Origin: an uncultured Verrucomicrobiales bacterium
Lineage (GTDB): Bacteria > Verrucomicrobiota > Verrucomicrobiia > Verrucomicrobiales > Akkermansiaceae
Assembly (NCBI GenBank): GCA_947039485.1
Contig: CAMQZC010000001.1
Location: forward strand, 1-64,000
Reading direction: 5' to 3'
DNA: 64,000 nucleotides
Each line of letters begins with the position of its first letter. Position 1 is the stretch's first letter. The notes beneath the pieces are model-generated. The model ran no database searches, was not told the origin of the DNA, and saw nothing but the letters and a program-made list of their open reading frames with translations. Positions 24,979 through 33,460 of the stretch are shown piece by piece. Made by a program: the position numbers and the translations under genes.

Positions 24979-26031
24979 TTAGTGGTGTTTTTTGATGTAT
25001 TGGGCGAGAGTAAACAGGCTGATGGAGCTGATGGCAAATATGATGCTTAGGTAATTGATGTTTTGTGCTGAGGCGCTGAAAACGAGGGCCACCATCAAGC
25101 ATACTACAGCATAGGATCGGCAGGTGGCGGTCCAGAGGTTGGGGAGGTTGGGGAGGTTGGGGAGGTTGTTGTTTTGCTCTGTTATTTGGGAGAGGCGCTC
25201 GCGTCTCACCTTGTTGTATTTGCGTTGGATGAGCACGGCGAGCACGGCGCTGATGGTAGCGACGATAAAGGCGATGAGGCTGCTAATCATTGATTCATTC
25301 CATTGTAAGTAGATGAAGCCGCAGCTCATGACTGTGATGCTGATGCAGCTGAGAAAGAAGAAGCTAGAAAATGCGCAGAGCATGTTGCAGATCTCTTTGT
25401 CAAATTTTGGGCTCTCGTCTGTGAGTTTGAAGCTTTCGGGATTGATGGGCTGGTTGTCGATGTCGCGTATGCTGATGTCTTGATTGCTGTAGTAATTGTG
25501 GAGTTGCTCGCTGAGATTTGTCCAGTAGCGGGCTCTTGTAGTTTTGAGGATGAGCTTGCTGCCTTGCTCGCCAATGTAGTAGAGGCTGTAGGACAACTCG
25601 GTCGTGTTGGATGTGGATATAAGGCTTTTTTGGGGGCGGAGGCTGTGGGCGTTTATGTCTACTTCTTCTTCTTCGCGCCGCAGGATGTGACCTGCAGGGC
25701 TGATTGGGATGCTTTGTCTGTGGTGGATCCAGCCCAGAAATTTGTATTGTTTGTCGATGGAGTTGGGCCGCAGCGTGTATTCCTCTTTGTTGAGGAGGAG
25801 GTGGAGGACGGCAAAGAGGAAGATGGGGGTTGTGAGGAAAAAGAAGCCCACCATGTAGAAATTGAGCTCCGTCCAGTAGTTGCCTTCTTGGATGAGGTCG
25901 CGAAGGACGCTGGGTAGCATGATGCCGAAGGTGACGGGGTTGACTAGGAGCACTTTCGCAATGAGCAGGTTGATTTTTTTATTGGTCTGCTTAGCGCTGT
26001 AGCTGAGTTTGAGCGGGGCTGTCGTTGTCAT
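24979..26031 (-). CDS. membrane protein of unknown function with PH-like middle region
   Basis: 350 residues. Two N-terminal hydrophobic helices (about 22-45, 58-80), a soluble middle part of about 130 residues that looks beta-rich (YTLRPNSIDKQYKFLGW, SYSLYYIGEQGSKLILKTT), then two helices at about 213-235 and 243-265 and two at the C-terminus. A linker before the last pair contains NLPNLPNLPNL, encoded by three 9-bp repeats. Its start is preceded by 12-bp tandem repeats. It is probably cotranscribed with folP. A bacterial PH-like domain is only a guess. Confidence 0.65.
   Translation of the reverse strand: MTTTAPLKLSYSAKQTNKKINLLIAKVLLVNPVTFGIMLPSVLRDLIQEGNYWTELNFYMVGFFFLTTPIFLFAVLHLLLNKEEYTLRPNSIDKQYKFLGWIHHRQSIPISPAGHILRREEEEVDINAHSLRPQKSLISTSNTTELSYSLYYIGEQGSKLILKTTRARYWTNLSEQLHNYYSNQDISIRDIDNQPINPESFKLTDESPKFDKEICNMLCAFSSFFFLSCISITVMSCGFIYLQWNESMISSLIAFIVATISAVLAVLIQRKYNKVRRERLSQITEQNNNLPNLPNLPNLWTATCRSYAVVCLMVALVFSASAQNINYLSIIFAISSISLFTLAQYIKKHH
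25137..25170. repeat. 9-bp tandem repeat inside a coding region
   Basis: Three copies of GTTGGGGAG plus a partial copy. On the minus strand they encode Asn-Leu-Pro repeats in the membrane protein. The unit is a multiple of 3, so copy-number changes keep the frame. Confidence 0.85.
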
Positions 26032-26032
26032 G

Positions 26033-26070
26033 TAGAGGTAGTGTTAGAGGTAGTGTTAGAGGTAGTGTAG
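26033..26070. repeat. 12-bp tandem repeat just upstream of a start codon
   Basis: About three copies of a 12-bp unit (GTTAGAGGTAGT on the plus strand) lie directly before the minus-strand ATG at 26031. On the coding strand each copy carries TAACAC/TACCTC-like segments. Confidence 0.85.
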
Positions 26071-26200
26071 CAGATGCTGTTGGTTTTTTCAAGGCTGGGT
26101 TGCTGGGATACTATTGCGTAGCAATTGTGTTCTAACGTTTTGCAGGGTCTCTGGATTATCTCTGAGGAACTTTCTCTACAGGTTGGGAGAGCTCTCCACC

Positions 26201-26229
26201 AAAAAAACCACCCCGTTGTGGGGGTGGTT
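26201..26229 (-). terminator. terminator of the DUF1549/DUF1501/PPC/Rid operon
   Basis: 9-bp stem 26206-26214 with 26221-26229 followed, on the minus strand, by a run of T (the A-run 26201-26207). It lies 25 bases past the stop of the Rid-family gene. Confidence 0.8.
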
Positions 26230-26253
26230 GGTTGTGCTGGCACTTGTGTGGTG

Positions 26254-27411
26254 TTAGAGCGCTGGGGCATCTGGCTGCTGCGTCCTGTGGATGGCGATGC
26301 ACTCGACTTCAATAAGCCATGTTTGTCGGCAGACAGGGGCTAGCAGGTATTGCTTGGGTAGCATGGGGAAGCGGGCTTCAAAGTAGTCGCGGCTGATATT
26401 GTAGTCGGCTACGTCTCGCAGGTAGATAAACATTTGTGCGATGTCTTGGCTACTGCCTCCGGCCTCAGCTAGCAGGTAGTCGATGTTCTCCATCATGCGC
26501 TCGGTCTGCTTGCTGATGTCACCGGTATGCAGGACTTCCCCCCGATTGTCGATGCTGGCGGTGCCTGAGATAAAGCTATGGGCTCGGTCTCCGTAGTGGA
26601 TGGTGGTACCGCGTTCAAAACGTACGCCGTAGTCGTGGGTGTTGTTGAGGTGGCTGGGGGCTTTAAGGTATTGAATTTGCTCAACTGCGAGACCGCTGAC
26701 GCTGTAGCTGTCGAGTTGGACGAGGCTGTTGGTGGCAGCTCGTCGTCCTTGGATGCCTGTGCTGCTGATGAAGTGGGTCTCAGCGGTGAGATTTTGCTCA
26801 TCGAAGTGTTTGTTGCGTCCCCTCACCAAGCCTGCGTAGTTGGCATCGATGTGCTGGACGTAGATCCATGTGCGATGGCAGTTTGCTTCGAGTGTGCAGT
26901 CTTGCTCGTTGAGTTGCTCTGTGAGCTTTTCAAAGAGCTCAATGCCTTGTGTCTCGGAGTTGCTTTGGCCTGTTGCACTTGCGCTGCCCCAGTAGTGTTT
27001 GTAGGCGCCATGGCTGTATTGTCGCAGTCCAGAGGGGAGGATCTGAGCGCTCATCTGGCTTTGCATGTAGACCCAGAGGCAGATTTTACTGCCATCGAGT
27101 GGGGGCTGCTCGATGATGCTAACAACGCCGAGTGTGTCGGGGAGTTGGTCGAGGATGGCGGCTTCTTGGTTGGCAGCATCGCTCATAAAGATGCGGCTGG
27201 TGATGGCTTGGCAGCCAATGGCGTCTTTTTGGCAGCGTGTGTAGGTGGTGAGCAGGCTCTTGAGTTGCTCTGGGAAGCTCTTGCCTTCTCCTTTGACGTG
27301 GATGGCGAGCATGATTTCATGCACGGAGTCGAGGCTCTGCCCAGCGGGGCGGTAGGAGGAGATTTCTACCCAGCTGTCGAGGTCGTTAAAGTGTCGGAGT
27401 TCGAGATTCAT
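26254..27411 (-). CDS. Rid (YjgF/UK114) family protein with long N-terminal region
   Basis: 385 residues. The last 130 read as a Rid-family domain: FERGTTIHYGDRAHSFISGT (trimer/pocket strand), TERMMENIDYLLAEAGGSSQDI, FIYLRDVADYNISRDYFEARFP and a terminal strand VCRQTWLIEVECIAIH. The N-terminal 250 residues contain a second similar half with IYVQHIDANYAGLVRGRN. Two-domain Rid-like proteins include chorismatases and uncharacterised bacterial proteins; small RidA members hydrolyse reactive enamines and imines. Function is not assignable. It is the last gene of the PSD/DUF1501/PPC operon (gap 5 bases), an unusual partner for such a domain. Confidence 0.75.
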   Translation of the reverse strand: MNLELRHFNDLDSWVEISSYRPAGQSLDSVHEIMLAIHVKGEGKSFPEQLKSLLTTYTRCQKDAIGCQAITSRIFMSDAANQEAAILDQLPDTLGVVSIIEQPPLDGSKICLWVYMQSQMSAQILPSGLRQYSHGAYKHYWGSASATGQSNSETQGIELFEKLTEQLNEQDCTLEANCHRTWIYVQHIDANYAGLVRGRNKHFDEQNLTAETHFISSTGIQGRRAATNSLVQLDSYSVSGLAVEQIQYLKAPSHLNNTHDYGVRFERGTTIHYGDRAHSFISGTASIDNRGEVLHTGDISKQTERMMENIDYLLAEAGGSSQDIAQMFIYLRDVADYNISRDYFEARFPMLPKQYLLAPVCRQTWLIEVECIAIHRTQQPDAPAL

Positions 27412-27416
27412 TGAGA

Positions 27417-29639
27417 TTATTTTTTGTTTTTGTTTTTGTTAATTTGTCGGATGTCTTGCTCTGCACTGGGTGCTTGCTGAGGGTAGCGGAGGCTGAAGTT
27501 GGGGCTGTAGACGAGGCTTGTGCCTGGTTTTACTTTATTGTTCCTACCAAAGGGTCGGTTTTTCATGCCAAGATTGTCGGTGGCGAGAAGGTAGGTGGTG
27601 ATGAGCATGCCTGGGCGACGCCATGCCTTGCAGTTGATGATGAGGGTAGCTTCAGTTTGATCAGGCTCGACTTTGACTGTTTCGCATGGGATGTATTTAT
27701 TACTACCTTTCAGCATGAGGAGGATGGCTTTGTTAAAGCCTTCTTGACGCTCAATGCGCAGGTTGATGGCGATGGGCTTGTCTGCCTCAAGCTGGACTGG
27801 CTTATCTTGCTGCGCTAGGATGATGCGGAAGGGCTGTGCCTCGCTGACATCAACGCGGAAGCCGCTTGAGGGCAGCAGATGGTCGATGTAGAAGGCTTGC
27901 ATCATCTTCTCGACAGGCTCAGCATGGTGGCTGCTAATAATGCCGCGACCTCGCCTGCGTTTGGAGACTCCTTTGATGCGGAGTTTGAGGGGGCCTACTT
28001 TGGCGTCCTTGGGGGCGGTAATGGACATCTGGAGCTGCTTGCCTCGTCTCGGGATGCTTCCTTTGCTGATCTGGTAGCCCTCGGGGAGTCCCTCTGCGAT
28101 GATGTCGATTTCTTGATCAAATCCATTAACCCGTACTGGATACAGGCGGAATTGCGCGCTACCGCCTTGGGGGATGGAGATAGCCGAGGGCTCGATGCGT
28201 AGGGCAAAGTCTGAGAGCTGGTGATCGTAGCTGAGGCGGTAGATGTGCTTATCTCCAAATGTGTTTTGGATGTCAGTGACTCGTAGGAGGTACTCGCCAT
28301 CAGTCTTGCAGTTGTAGTTGAGCTGAGGGTCGGCGTGGTGGGTGAGCATGCCTTCGTTGCTGTCTATGACGTCATCGGACTGGGCGAGTAGCTTTTTCTG
28401 CTTGTCATAGAGGCAGAGTCTGCCATCGAGGGGGGAGCCGAGGCGGCGTGCCATGAGTTGGAACTTGATTTTGTCGCCTGCTTTGAGTTGGACGCGGTAC
28501 CAGTCTTGGTCGGCATCTTTGCTGATGCGCTCGTTGTAGATGTCTTCTAGGCTGAGGGGGGCAGCGGCTTGAGGGCTGTCGCTAATGTCGTCTTGTTGGA
28601 CGATTTCGCGTTTATTGCTCACTTGGAGTTGAATGTCGTTGCTCTGGAGTTGTTGCCCATTGCTGAAGCTGTAGTTGTATCGGCCTTCTTGCTCTGAGGT
28701 GTTGATGCTGCGCTGTTTTTCCCCGAGGTTGACTCCTGATAGTTGGAGATTGAGCTTGCTGCCGCAGCGTCCTCCCATGGGGTAGATGGAGGTGACAAAG
28801 GGTATCTCGCCTAGCGAGATGCGGTAGACAAAGTCCTCTCGTCCGCGGAAGATGCTGTCTTGGATGGCGAGGCTGTAGCTGCCATCCTTGGGGAGTTTGT
28901 AGATGATGACAGGGTCGGGCTGGAGCAGGTAGTCATCATTAAAGGCGAGCTCGCGCCCGCTCTCATCGTAAAGAATAAGCGTGGGTTGGAACCAGCCCGG
29001 TACGGCATCAGCGAGAAAGGGGACAAGGGCGCGTGCCTTGACCGCTGCAACGATGCACTGACCTTGCTTGCCTTCGAATCGGTAGTAGTCGCGACCACCG
29101 CGCTCAACTTGTCCGCACAGGATGGCTGGGAGCTGGTTAATTTGGTTGGCTTGTTGGAGCTTGTTGTTGGGCTCTTTCTCGATATGGTTAGGGAGCTGGG
29201 ATATCTCAAAGTACTGGCGGTTGGAGACGATACCGCTTTTGCTAACAATTTTGAAGTCGCGCAGCCCGAGGGGGGCATCTTTGTCGATGCTGATTTTGAC
29301 GCGGATGCGATCAGCGAGTTGGAGATTATCCTCTGCCGTGATCGTTTTTTTGTTTTTCTTGCCGCGTTTTTTGTTTTTACGAGGGACTTTTTTTCCGCGT
29401 TTGTTGATGAAGTACTCGGTTGGTGCTGCGAGTTGGGGGAGTATTTCGGCATGGAGACCCTCGCCGCTGGTGAGGACGCGCTGGGCTCCTTTGATGCCTT
29501 GACCGCCTACCTCAACGATCAATTCGCTGCCTTGGGCTCCACCTGTGGGAAAGATGTAGCCAATGTTGGTTTGCTGCGCTAGGAGACTCAGGGGGGTGAG
29601 CGCGCAGAGGGTGAGGAGGCTGGCGAGGAGCTTGTTCAT
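27417..29639 (-). CDS. large secreted protein with pre-peptidase C-terminal (PPC) domains
   Basis: 740 residues. Signal peptide of about 21 residues (cleavage after LLAQ or nearby). An Ig/IPT-like start (YIFPTGGAQGSELIVEVGGQGI) is followed by a basic Lys/Arg-rich linker at residues 80-100. Two PPC-type beta-sandwich domains follow, marked by EPNNKLQQANQI with DYYRFEGKQGQ, and later DQDWYRVQLKAGDKIKFQL. The C-terminal third is more beta-sandwich and ends in a Lys/Asn tail. No catalytic site is visible, so it may be a binding or structural component. It sits 3 bases after the DUF1501 gene in one operon. Confidence 0.8.
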   Translation of the reverse strand: MNKLLASLLTLCALTPLSLLAQQTNIGYIFPTGGAQGSELIVEVGGQGIKGAQRVLTSGEGLHAEILPQLAAPTEYFINKRGKKVPRKNKKRGKKNKKTITAEDNLQLADRIRVKISIDKDAPLGLRDFKIVSKSGIVSNRQYFEISQLPNHIEKEPNNKLQQANQINQLPAILCGQVERGGRDYYRFEGKQGQCIVAAVKARALVPFLADAVPGWFQPTLILYDESGRELAFNDDYLLQPDPVIIYKLPKDGSYSLAIQDSIFRGREDFVYRISLGEIPFVTSIYPMGGRCGSKLNLQLSGVNLGEKQRSINTSEQEGRYNYSFSNGQQLQSNDIQLQVSNKREIVQQDDISDSPQAAAPLSLEDIYNERISKDADQDWYRVQLKAGDKIKFQLMARRLGSPLDGRLCLYDKQKKLLAQSDDVIDSNEGMLTHHADPQLNYNCKTDGEYLLRVTDIQNTFGDKHIYRLSYDHQLSDFALRIEPSAISIPQGGSAQFRLYPVRVNGFDQEIDIIAEGLPEGYQISKGSIPRRGKQLQMSITAPKDAKVGPLKLRIKGVSKRRRGRGIISSHHAEPVEKMMQAFYIDHLLPSSGFRVDVSEAQPFRIILAQQDKPVQLEADKPIAINLRIERQEGFNKAILLMLKGSNKYIPCETVKVEPDQTEATLIINCKAWRRPGMLITTYLLATDNLGMKNRPFGRNNKVKPGTSLVYSPNFSLRYPQQAPSAEQDIRQINKNKNKK

Positions 29640-29642
29640 GGA

Positions 29643-31007
29643 TTAAGCGTTGTGGAGGGGCTTGTCTTGGTTCTCGATGTAGAGCTCCTCTAGCAGGCTA
29701 GAGTGCTGCCCCGGCTCAAGGAGGGAGGGTAGGATGGGGATGTCTCCGAGAATGTTGTGGGCGACTCTCATCATGGGGTCGATGCCCATGCGGTTATAGA
29801 CGCTGCCGATGAGGTCAGCTGGGTAGACGGGGCGCGTGGCGACTTGCTCGCTGGTGGCGTTGGTGCTGCCAATGACCTTGCCACCAGCAAAGCCACCACC
29901 TGCGATGAGGTAGCTAAATGCGTCTCCGTAGTGTCCGCGCCCACCATTCCAAGGTGGGTCGTACATGACCTGTGGGCTGCGTCCAAACTCGCCTCCGCAG
30001 AGGACGATGGTCTGGTCGAGTAGCTTGCGCTTATCGAGGTCTGAGATGAGGGCTGCAAGTCCTTGGTCGAGGGTACCAAGGCGTTGATCCATGCGTTTGA
30101 AGTGCTCTTTGTGTGTGTCCCATCCGTTGTAGACAACGGAGATGACGGGGGTGCCGTGCTCTGCGAGGCGGCGTGCGACGAGGCAGGACTGCCCAAAGTT
30201 GTTGAGACCATAGCGCTCTCGCGTGGCCTGATCTTCATTTTTGAGGTTGAAAATTTCACGACTTTCTCCGAGGAGGAGGTCAAAGTTTTCCTTCTGCATT
30301 TTCTCCAGAAGTTGCTGTTCCTCATTGAGCTCAATCATGCCATGCTGCTCCGTAGAGACGGCAGAGAGGAGCTGCTGCTTGTCGAGCATATCCTCTGAGC
30401 TAACGGCTCGGTTGATGATGCCCTCGACCTCAAAGAAATCAGACTCGGGCTTCCCGAGGGTGTCGAGGGGCTTGTAGAGGGAGCCGAGGAAGCCGCCCTC
30501 ATTGAATCGTGTGGCTGATTTGGTGATGCAGATGTAGGGGGGCAGTTTGCCCTTGTAGTCCATGGGGTTGAGGTAGCTGATCATGGCTCCAAAGGAGGGA
30601 TAGACAATCTTCCCCTTGGTCATGTCGCCTGTGTAGATGACGTACTGCCCAATCTCGTGCGCATTGGAGTTGTGGGTCATGCTACGGATGATGGAGTACT
30701 TGTCAGCTATCTTGGCGAGATGCTGGAGTTTCTCGTTGATTCTCAGATTGGGGTTGTTGGTCTGGATGGGCTTGAGGTAGTTGCCTGCGATGGATCGGCC
30801 TTTCTCTGGTTTGGGGTCAAAGGTGTCGGTGTGCGAGGGCCCACCTGCGAGAAAGACGAGGATGACGGTCTTGCCCGTAGCTTCGCTTGGGGCTGGCTGT
30901 GTTTTGGGCGTGGGGGCTGGGGACGCAGCGAGGAGTGGGGGGCGTATGAGGAGGCTGGCAGCAAGTCCGCTGAGGGTGCCTAGTGCTTGACGGCGAGAGA
31001 TGTTCAA
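29643..31007 (-). CDS. DUF1501 family protein, Tat-type signal
   Basis: 454 residues starting with TTG. The N-terminus SRRQALGTLSGLAASLL is a twin-arginine signal, fitting with the tatA gene at 40700. The family belongs to the alkaline-phosphatase-like superfamily: ILVFLAGGPSHTDTFDPKP near the start, YNGWDTHKEHFKRMD in the middle and LCGGEFGRSP then GGRGHYGDAFSYLIAGGG towards the end carry the conserved Asp/His/Gly residues. It is a marker of Planctomycetes/Verrucomicrobia and almost always sits next to a DUF1549/DUF1553 gene, as here (10-base gap). Probably an exported metal-dependent hydrolase; the substrate is unknown. Confidence 0.88.
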   Translation of the reverse strand: MNISRRQALGTLSGLAASLLIRPPLLAASPAPTPKTQPAPSEATGKTVILVFLAGGPSHTDTFDPKPEKGRSIAGNYLKPIQTNNPNLRINEKLQHLAKIADKYSIIRSMTHNSNAHEIGQYVIYTGDMTKGKIVYPSFGAMISYLNPMDYKGKLPPYICITKSATRFNEGGFLGSLYKPLDTLGKPESDFFEVEGIINRAVSSEDMLDKQQLLSAVSTEQHGMIELNEEQQLLEKMQKENFDLLLGESREIFNLKNEDQATRERYGLNNFGQSCLVARRLAEHGTPVISVVYNGWDTHKEHFKRMDQRLGTLDQGLAALISDLDKRKLLDQTIVLCGGEFGRSPQVMYDPPWNGGRGHYGDAFSYLIAGGGFAGGKVIGSTNATSEQVATRPVYPADLIGSVYNRMGIDPMMRVAHNILGDIPILPSLLEPGQHSSLLEELYIENQDKPLHNA

Positions 31008-31017
31008 AACGGATTAG

Positions 31018-32634
31018 TTAGTGGTTAAAGAGAAATTCAGGGCTGTTGAGCAGGGCCCAGATGAGCTGCTGTGCCATGGCTCCATCCTCCTCAATGGGGG
31101 CGAGCAGGGGGCTGATGCGTTCTATCTCTCTGTCGCGCGGATTGCGTCCCAGCATCATGAGGTAGATGCGGCGTATGAGCTCGGGGCGGCTACCTGCCTC
31201 CTTGACCATGGCGGCGATGCGCTGGCTACGCTTGAGCTTGTCGAGGATGCTTGCGGAGTTGAGTAGGTAGAGCACCTGCTTGCTGTTGATGCTGTTGTCG
31301 CGCTCGCTCTCCATGGAGCTGTCGCGAGATGGGCGGCCAAAGAGCTCAAGAGCAGGAGAGCTCACAGAGCCATCCCCCAGCTGGCTGCTGCGGATGCCAT
31401 CGGGGAAGTAGGAGTAAGGCTCCGGCACCATGCTGATGTAGCGATCAAAGATGCCGCTAATCTCTGCGATGGCGTCGATGAGTTGCTCGGCTGTGAGGCG
31501 TGTTGTTGGGTAGTAGGCAAATTGAGCTGCCGCGCTGGCTTTCTCCGCTGGCTTTGCTGGGTAGAGTGAGCTGCGGGAGAATGCCTCAGAGGTCAGGATG
31601 AGGCGCATGAGCGCTTTGCTGTCGTAGCCTGAGCTCACAAAGTGCTGCTCTAGCAAACTGAGTAGCTCGGGGTTGCTAGCAGGGTTGTCCTGATGGCGAT
31701 CATCGACGGGGTGGACGATGCCGCGCCCCATGAGCCAGTACCAGATGCGGTTGCTCATGCAGCTGGCAAAGGGATGATTGATGCGAGCTTTTGCATCGCC
31801 CTTGGCTCGCTCTCCTACGAGCCAAACGGCAAAGTTGCGACGTGCGTCTTGACCTGCTCGGAGCTTGATTTGCTGCCCATCTGGCATTTGGATGAGAGAG
31901 TTGGAGCAGATGATATCAAGGTCAGCATAGACAATCTCCTCCTTCCACTCGCGCGAGCCTTTGTAGCGCAGCTGCTCAAAGAAGGGGGCAAAGCTGCTAT
32001 TGGAATTGCGGCTGCCGAGGAAGAGTAGGTTGATGTTGTCGGCTATCTGCTGGGGGGCGCGGTTTTGGAAGGCGCGGTAGAAGTTGACCGCAGGGCTGCG
32101 GAAGTTGCTCCCTGTGCTCACCAGTAGCTCATAAACCATCTCCTCATAGGGGCGATTGACCATCATCTGCTCGCGTATCCAGCGGTTGTAAGCCTGCACA
32201 CCATTGGGCCAGATGTTGCTGGGGAACTCAGATTTAACGCGCAGGAGATCGCCCCACTTGAGGACTTGGTAGTCGATATAGTCAGGGCTCGCTAGCAGCT
32301 GGTCGATGAGTTGCTCTCGCTTGCTGGGGCTTTTGCTCTTGGCAAAGGCCTCGGCCTGCTGCCAGCTAGGCAGTTGACCCGTGAGGATGAGGGTCACACG
32401 TCGCGCAAATGTGGCATCATCGCAGCGTGGGGCTGGGCTAAGACCACGCTGTGCCAGCTCGGCGCCGATGGCGATGTCGATGGGGTTGCGCTGGTGGTGG
32501 GGAGCCGTTTTGCTAATCGTTGCTTGATGGCCTTCCTTGGCAGCGACTTGGATATCTGAGTCTTGCTCGATAATGGTAACATAGCTGAGAAGCGCAGCTA
32601 GGAGGATGAGAAAGGCTGTGACAAACTTAGGCAT
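31018..32634 (-). CDS. DUF1549/DUF1553 domain protein (Planctomycete-type PSD protein)
   Basis: 538 residues. N-terminal signal or anchor (residues 3-20), then a DUF1549 region (PIDIAIGAELAQRGLSPAP, FARRVTLILTGQLPSW, then YRAFQNRAPQQIADNINLLF) and a DUF1553 region (RINHPFASCMSNRIWYWLMG, RGIVHPVDD, SYFPDGIRSSQLGDG, RRIYLMMLGRNPRDREI). No CxxCH motif is present, so the cytochrome c (PSCyt1) domain often fused in this family is absent. First gene of a four-gene operon; a TATAAT promoter lies 48 bases upstream of the ATG. Function remains uncharacterised. Confidence 0.87.
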   Translation of the reverse strand: MPKFVTAFLILLAALLSYVTIIEQDSDIQVAAKEGHQATISKTAPHHQRNPIDIAIGAELAQRGLSPAPRCDDATFARRVTLILTGQLPSWQQAEAFAKSKSPSKREQLIDQLLASPDYIDYQVLKWGDLLRVKSEFPSNIWPNGVQAYNRWIREQMMVNRPYEEMVYELLVSTGSNFRSPAVNFYRAFQNRAPQQIADNINLLFLGSRNSNSSFAPFFEQLRYKGSREWKEEIVYADLDIICSNSLIQMPDGQQIKLRAGQDARRNFAVWLVGERAKGDAKARINHPFASCMSNRIWYWLMGRGIVHPVDDRHQDNPASNPELLSLLEQHFVSSGYDSKALMRLILTSEAFSRSSLYPAKPAEKASAAAQFAYYPTTRLTAEQLIDAIAEISGIFDRYISMVPEPYSYFPDGIRSSQLGDGSVSSPALELFGRPSRDSSMESERDNSINSKQVLYLLNSASILDKLKRSQRIAAMVKEAGSRPELIRRIYLMMLGRNPRDREIERISPLLAPIEEDGAMAQQLIWALLNSPEFLFNH

Positions 32635-32682
32635 TGAGAGAGAAAAGCAATAGGTAAAGGAGCGTTGGTTTTACACAGGGAG

Positions 32683-32688
32683 ATTATA
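32683..32688 (-). promoter_or_regulatory. -10 element of the DUF1549 operon promoter
   Basis: Minus-strand TATAAT (perfect match). A good -35 at 17 bp is not seen; TTGCTC is 22 bp away. Predicted leader about 42 nt. Confidence 0.45.
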
Positions 32689-32785
32689 CAAGAAGAACGT
32701 AAATACTGCTGAGCAATCTACATCTCTTAGCGATGGAATGCAAGTATCTTTTTCCTAAAGAGGCTCCGCTGCTGTGAATATGCAC

Positions 32786-32814
32786 TTGCTCCATGGCTGT
32801 TGAGTTGCTATACT
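32786..32814 (+). promoter_or_regulatory. promoter of pdxH, near-leaderless
   Basis: -35 TTGCTC (32786-32791), 17-bp spacer, -10 TATACT (32809-32814), 7 bases before the ATG at 32822. Predicted leader about 1 nt. Confidence 0.65.
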
Positions 32815-32821
32815 TTGCCAT

Positions 32822-33460
32822 ATGGATTTATCCCTCTTTCGCGAAGAATATCTCAAGGAGACCTTGCACCGCAGTAATCTAGCCGCAACGCCAGCCAAGC
32901 AGTTTGACATCTGGTTCAAGCAAGCCCTTGAGTCAGGGATTGATGAGCCCAATGCCATGAGCATTGCGACGAGCACGCCTCTGGGGGCACCGAGCCTGCG
33001 CACGGTGCTGCTCAAGTATTACGATGAGCGCGGTTACGTCTTCTTTACCAACTACAAGAGCCGCAAGGCACAGGAGATGGAGGCTAATCCTCAGGTCTGC
33101 ATGATGCTGCCATGGTTGAATTTGGAACGTCAAATTATCGTCTATGGCAAGGCTGAGAAAATCAGCCGCACAGAGACACTCAAGTACTTTCTCACGCGCC
33201 CTCGTGAGTCGCAGCTTGGTGCATGGGTTTCACATCAGAGCAAGGCCATCTCTGCTCGTAAGTTGATGTTGATGAAGCTCGCTGAGCTTAAGAATAAGTT
33301 TGCTCATGGTGAGGTGCCTCTTCCCGATTTCTGGGGTGGCTACCGCATTGTGCCCACGCAGATGGAGTTTTGGCAGGGTGGTGCAGGTCGCGTGCATGAT
33401 CGATTCATGTACAGTTTGCAAGCTGATGGTAGCTGGTCTCTTCATCGTTTGCAGCCATGA
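32822..33460 (+). CDS. pdxH: pyridoxamine 5'-phosphate oxidase
   Basis: FMN enzyme that oxidises pyridoxine/pyridoxamine 5'-phosphate to pyridoxal 5'-phosphate, cytosolic dimer. 212 residues, typical length. Segments: PNAMSIATSTPLGAPSLRTVLLK (start of the FMN-binding split barrel; positions about 42-65), YVFFTNYKSRKAQEM, RQIIVYGKAEKIS, RESQLGAWVSHQSK (substrate/FMN loop), and the C-terminal signature PDFWGGYRIVPTQMEFWQGG with the final HRLQP. The start codon lies about 1 nt from the predicted transcription start. Overlaps the BspA-like gene by 4 bases. Confidence 0.95.
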   Translation: MDLSLFREEYLKETLHRSNLAATPAKQFDIWFKQALESGIDEPNAMSIATSTPLGAPSLRTVLLKYYDERGYVFFTNYKSRKAQEMEANPQVCMMLPWLNLERQIIVYGKAEKISRTETLKYFLTRPRESQLGAWVSHQSKAISARKLMLMKLAELKNKFAHGEVPLPDFWGGYRIVPTQMEFWQGGAGRVHDRFMYSLQADGSWSLHRLQP

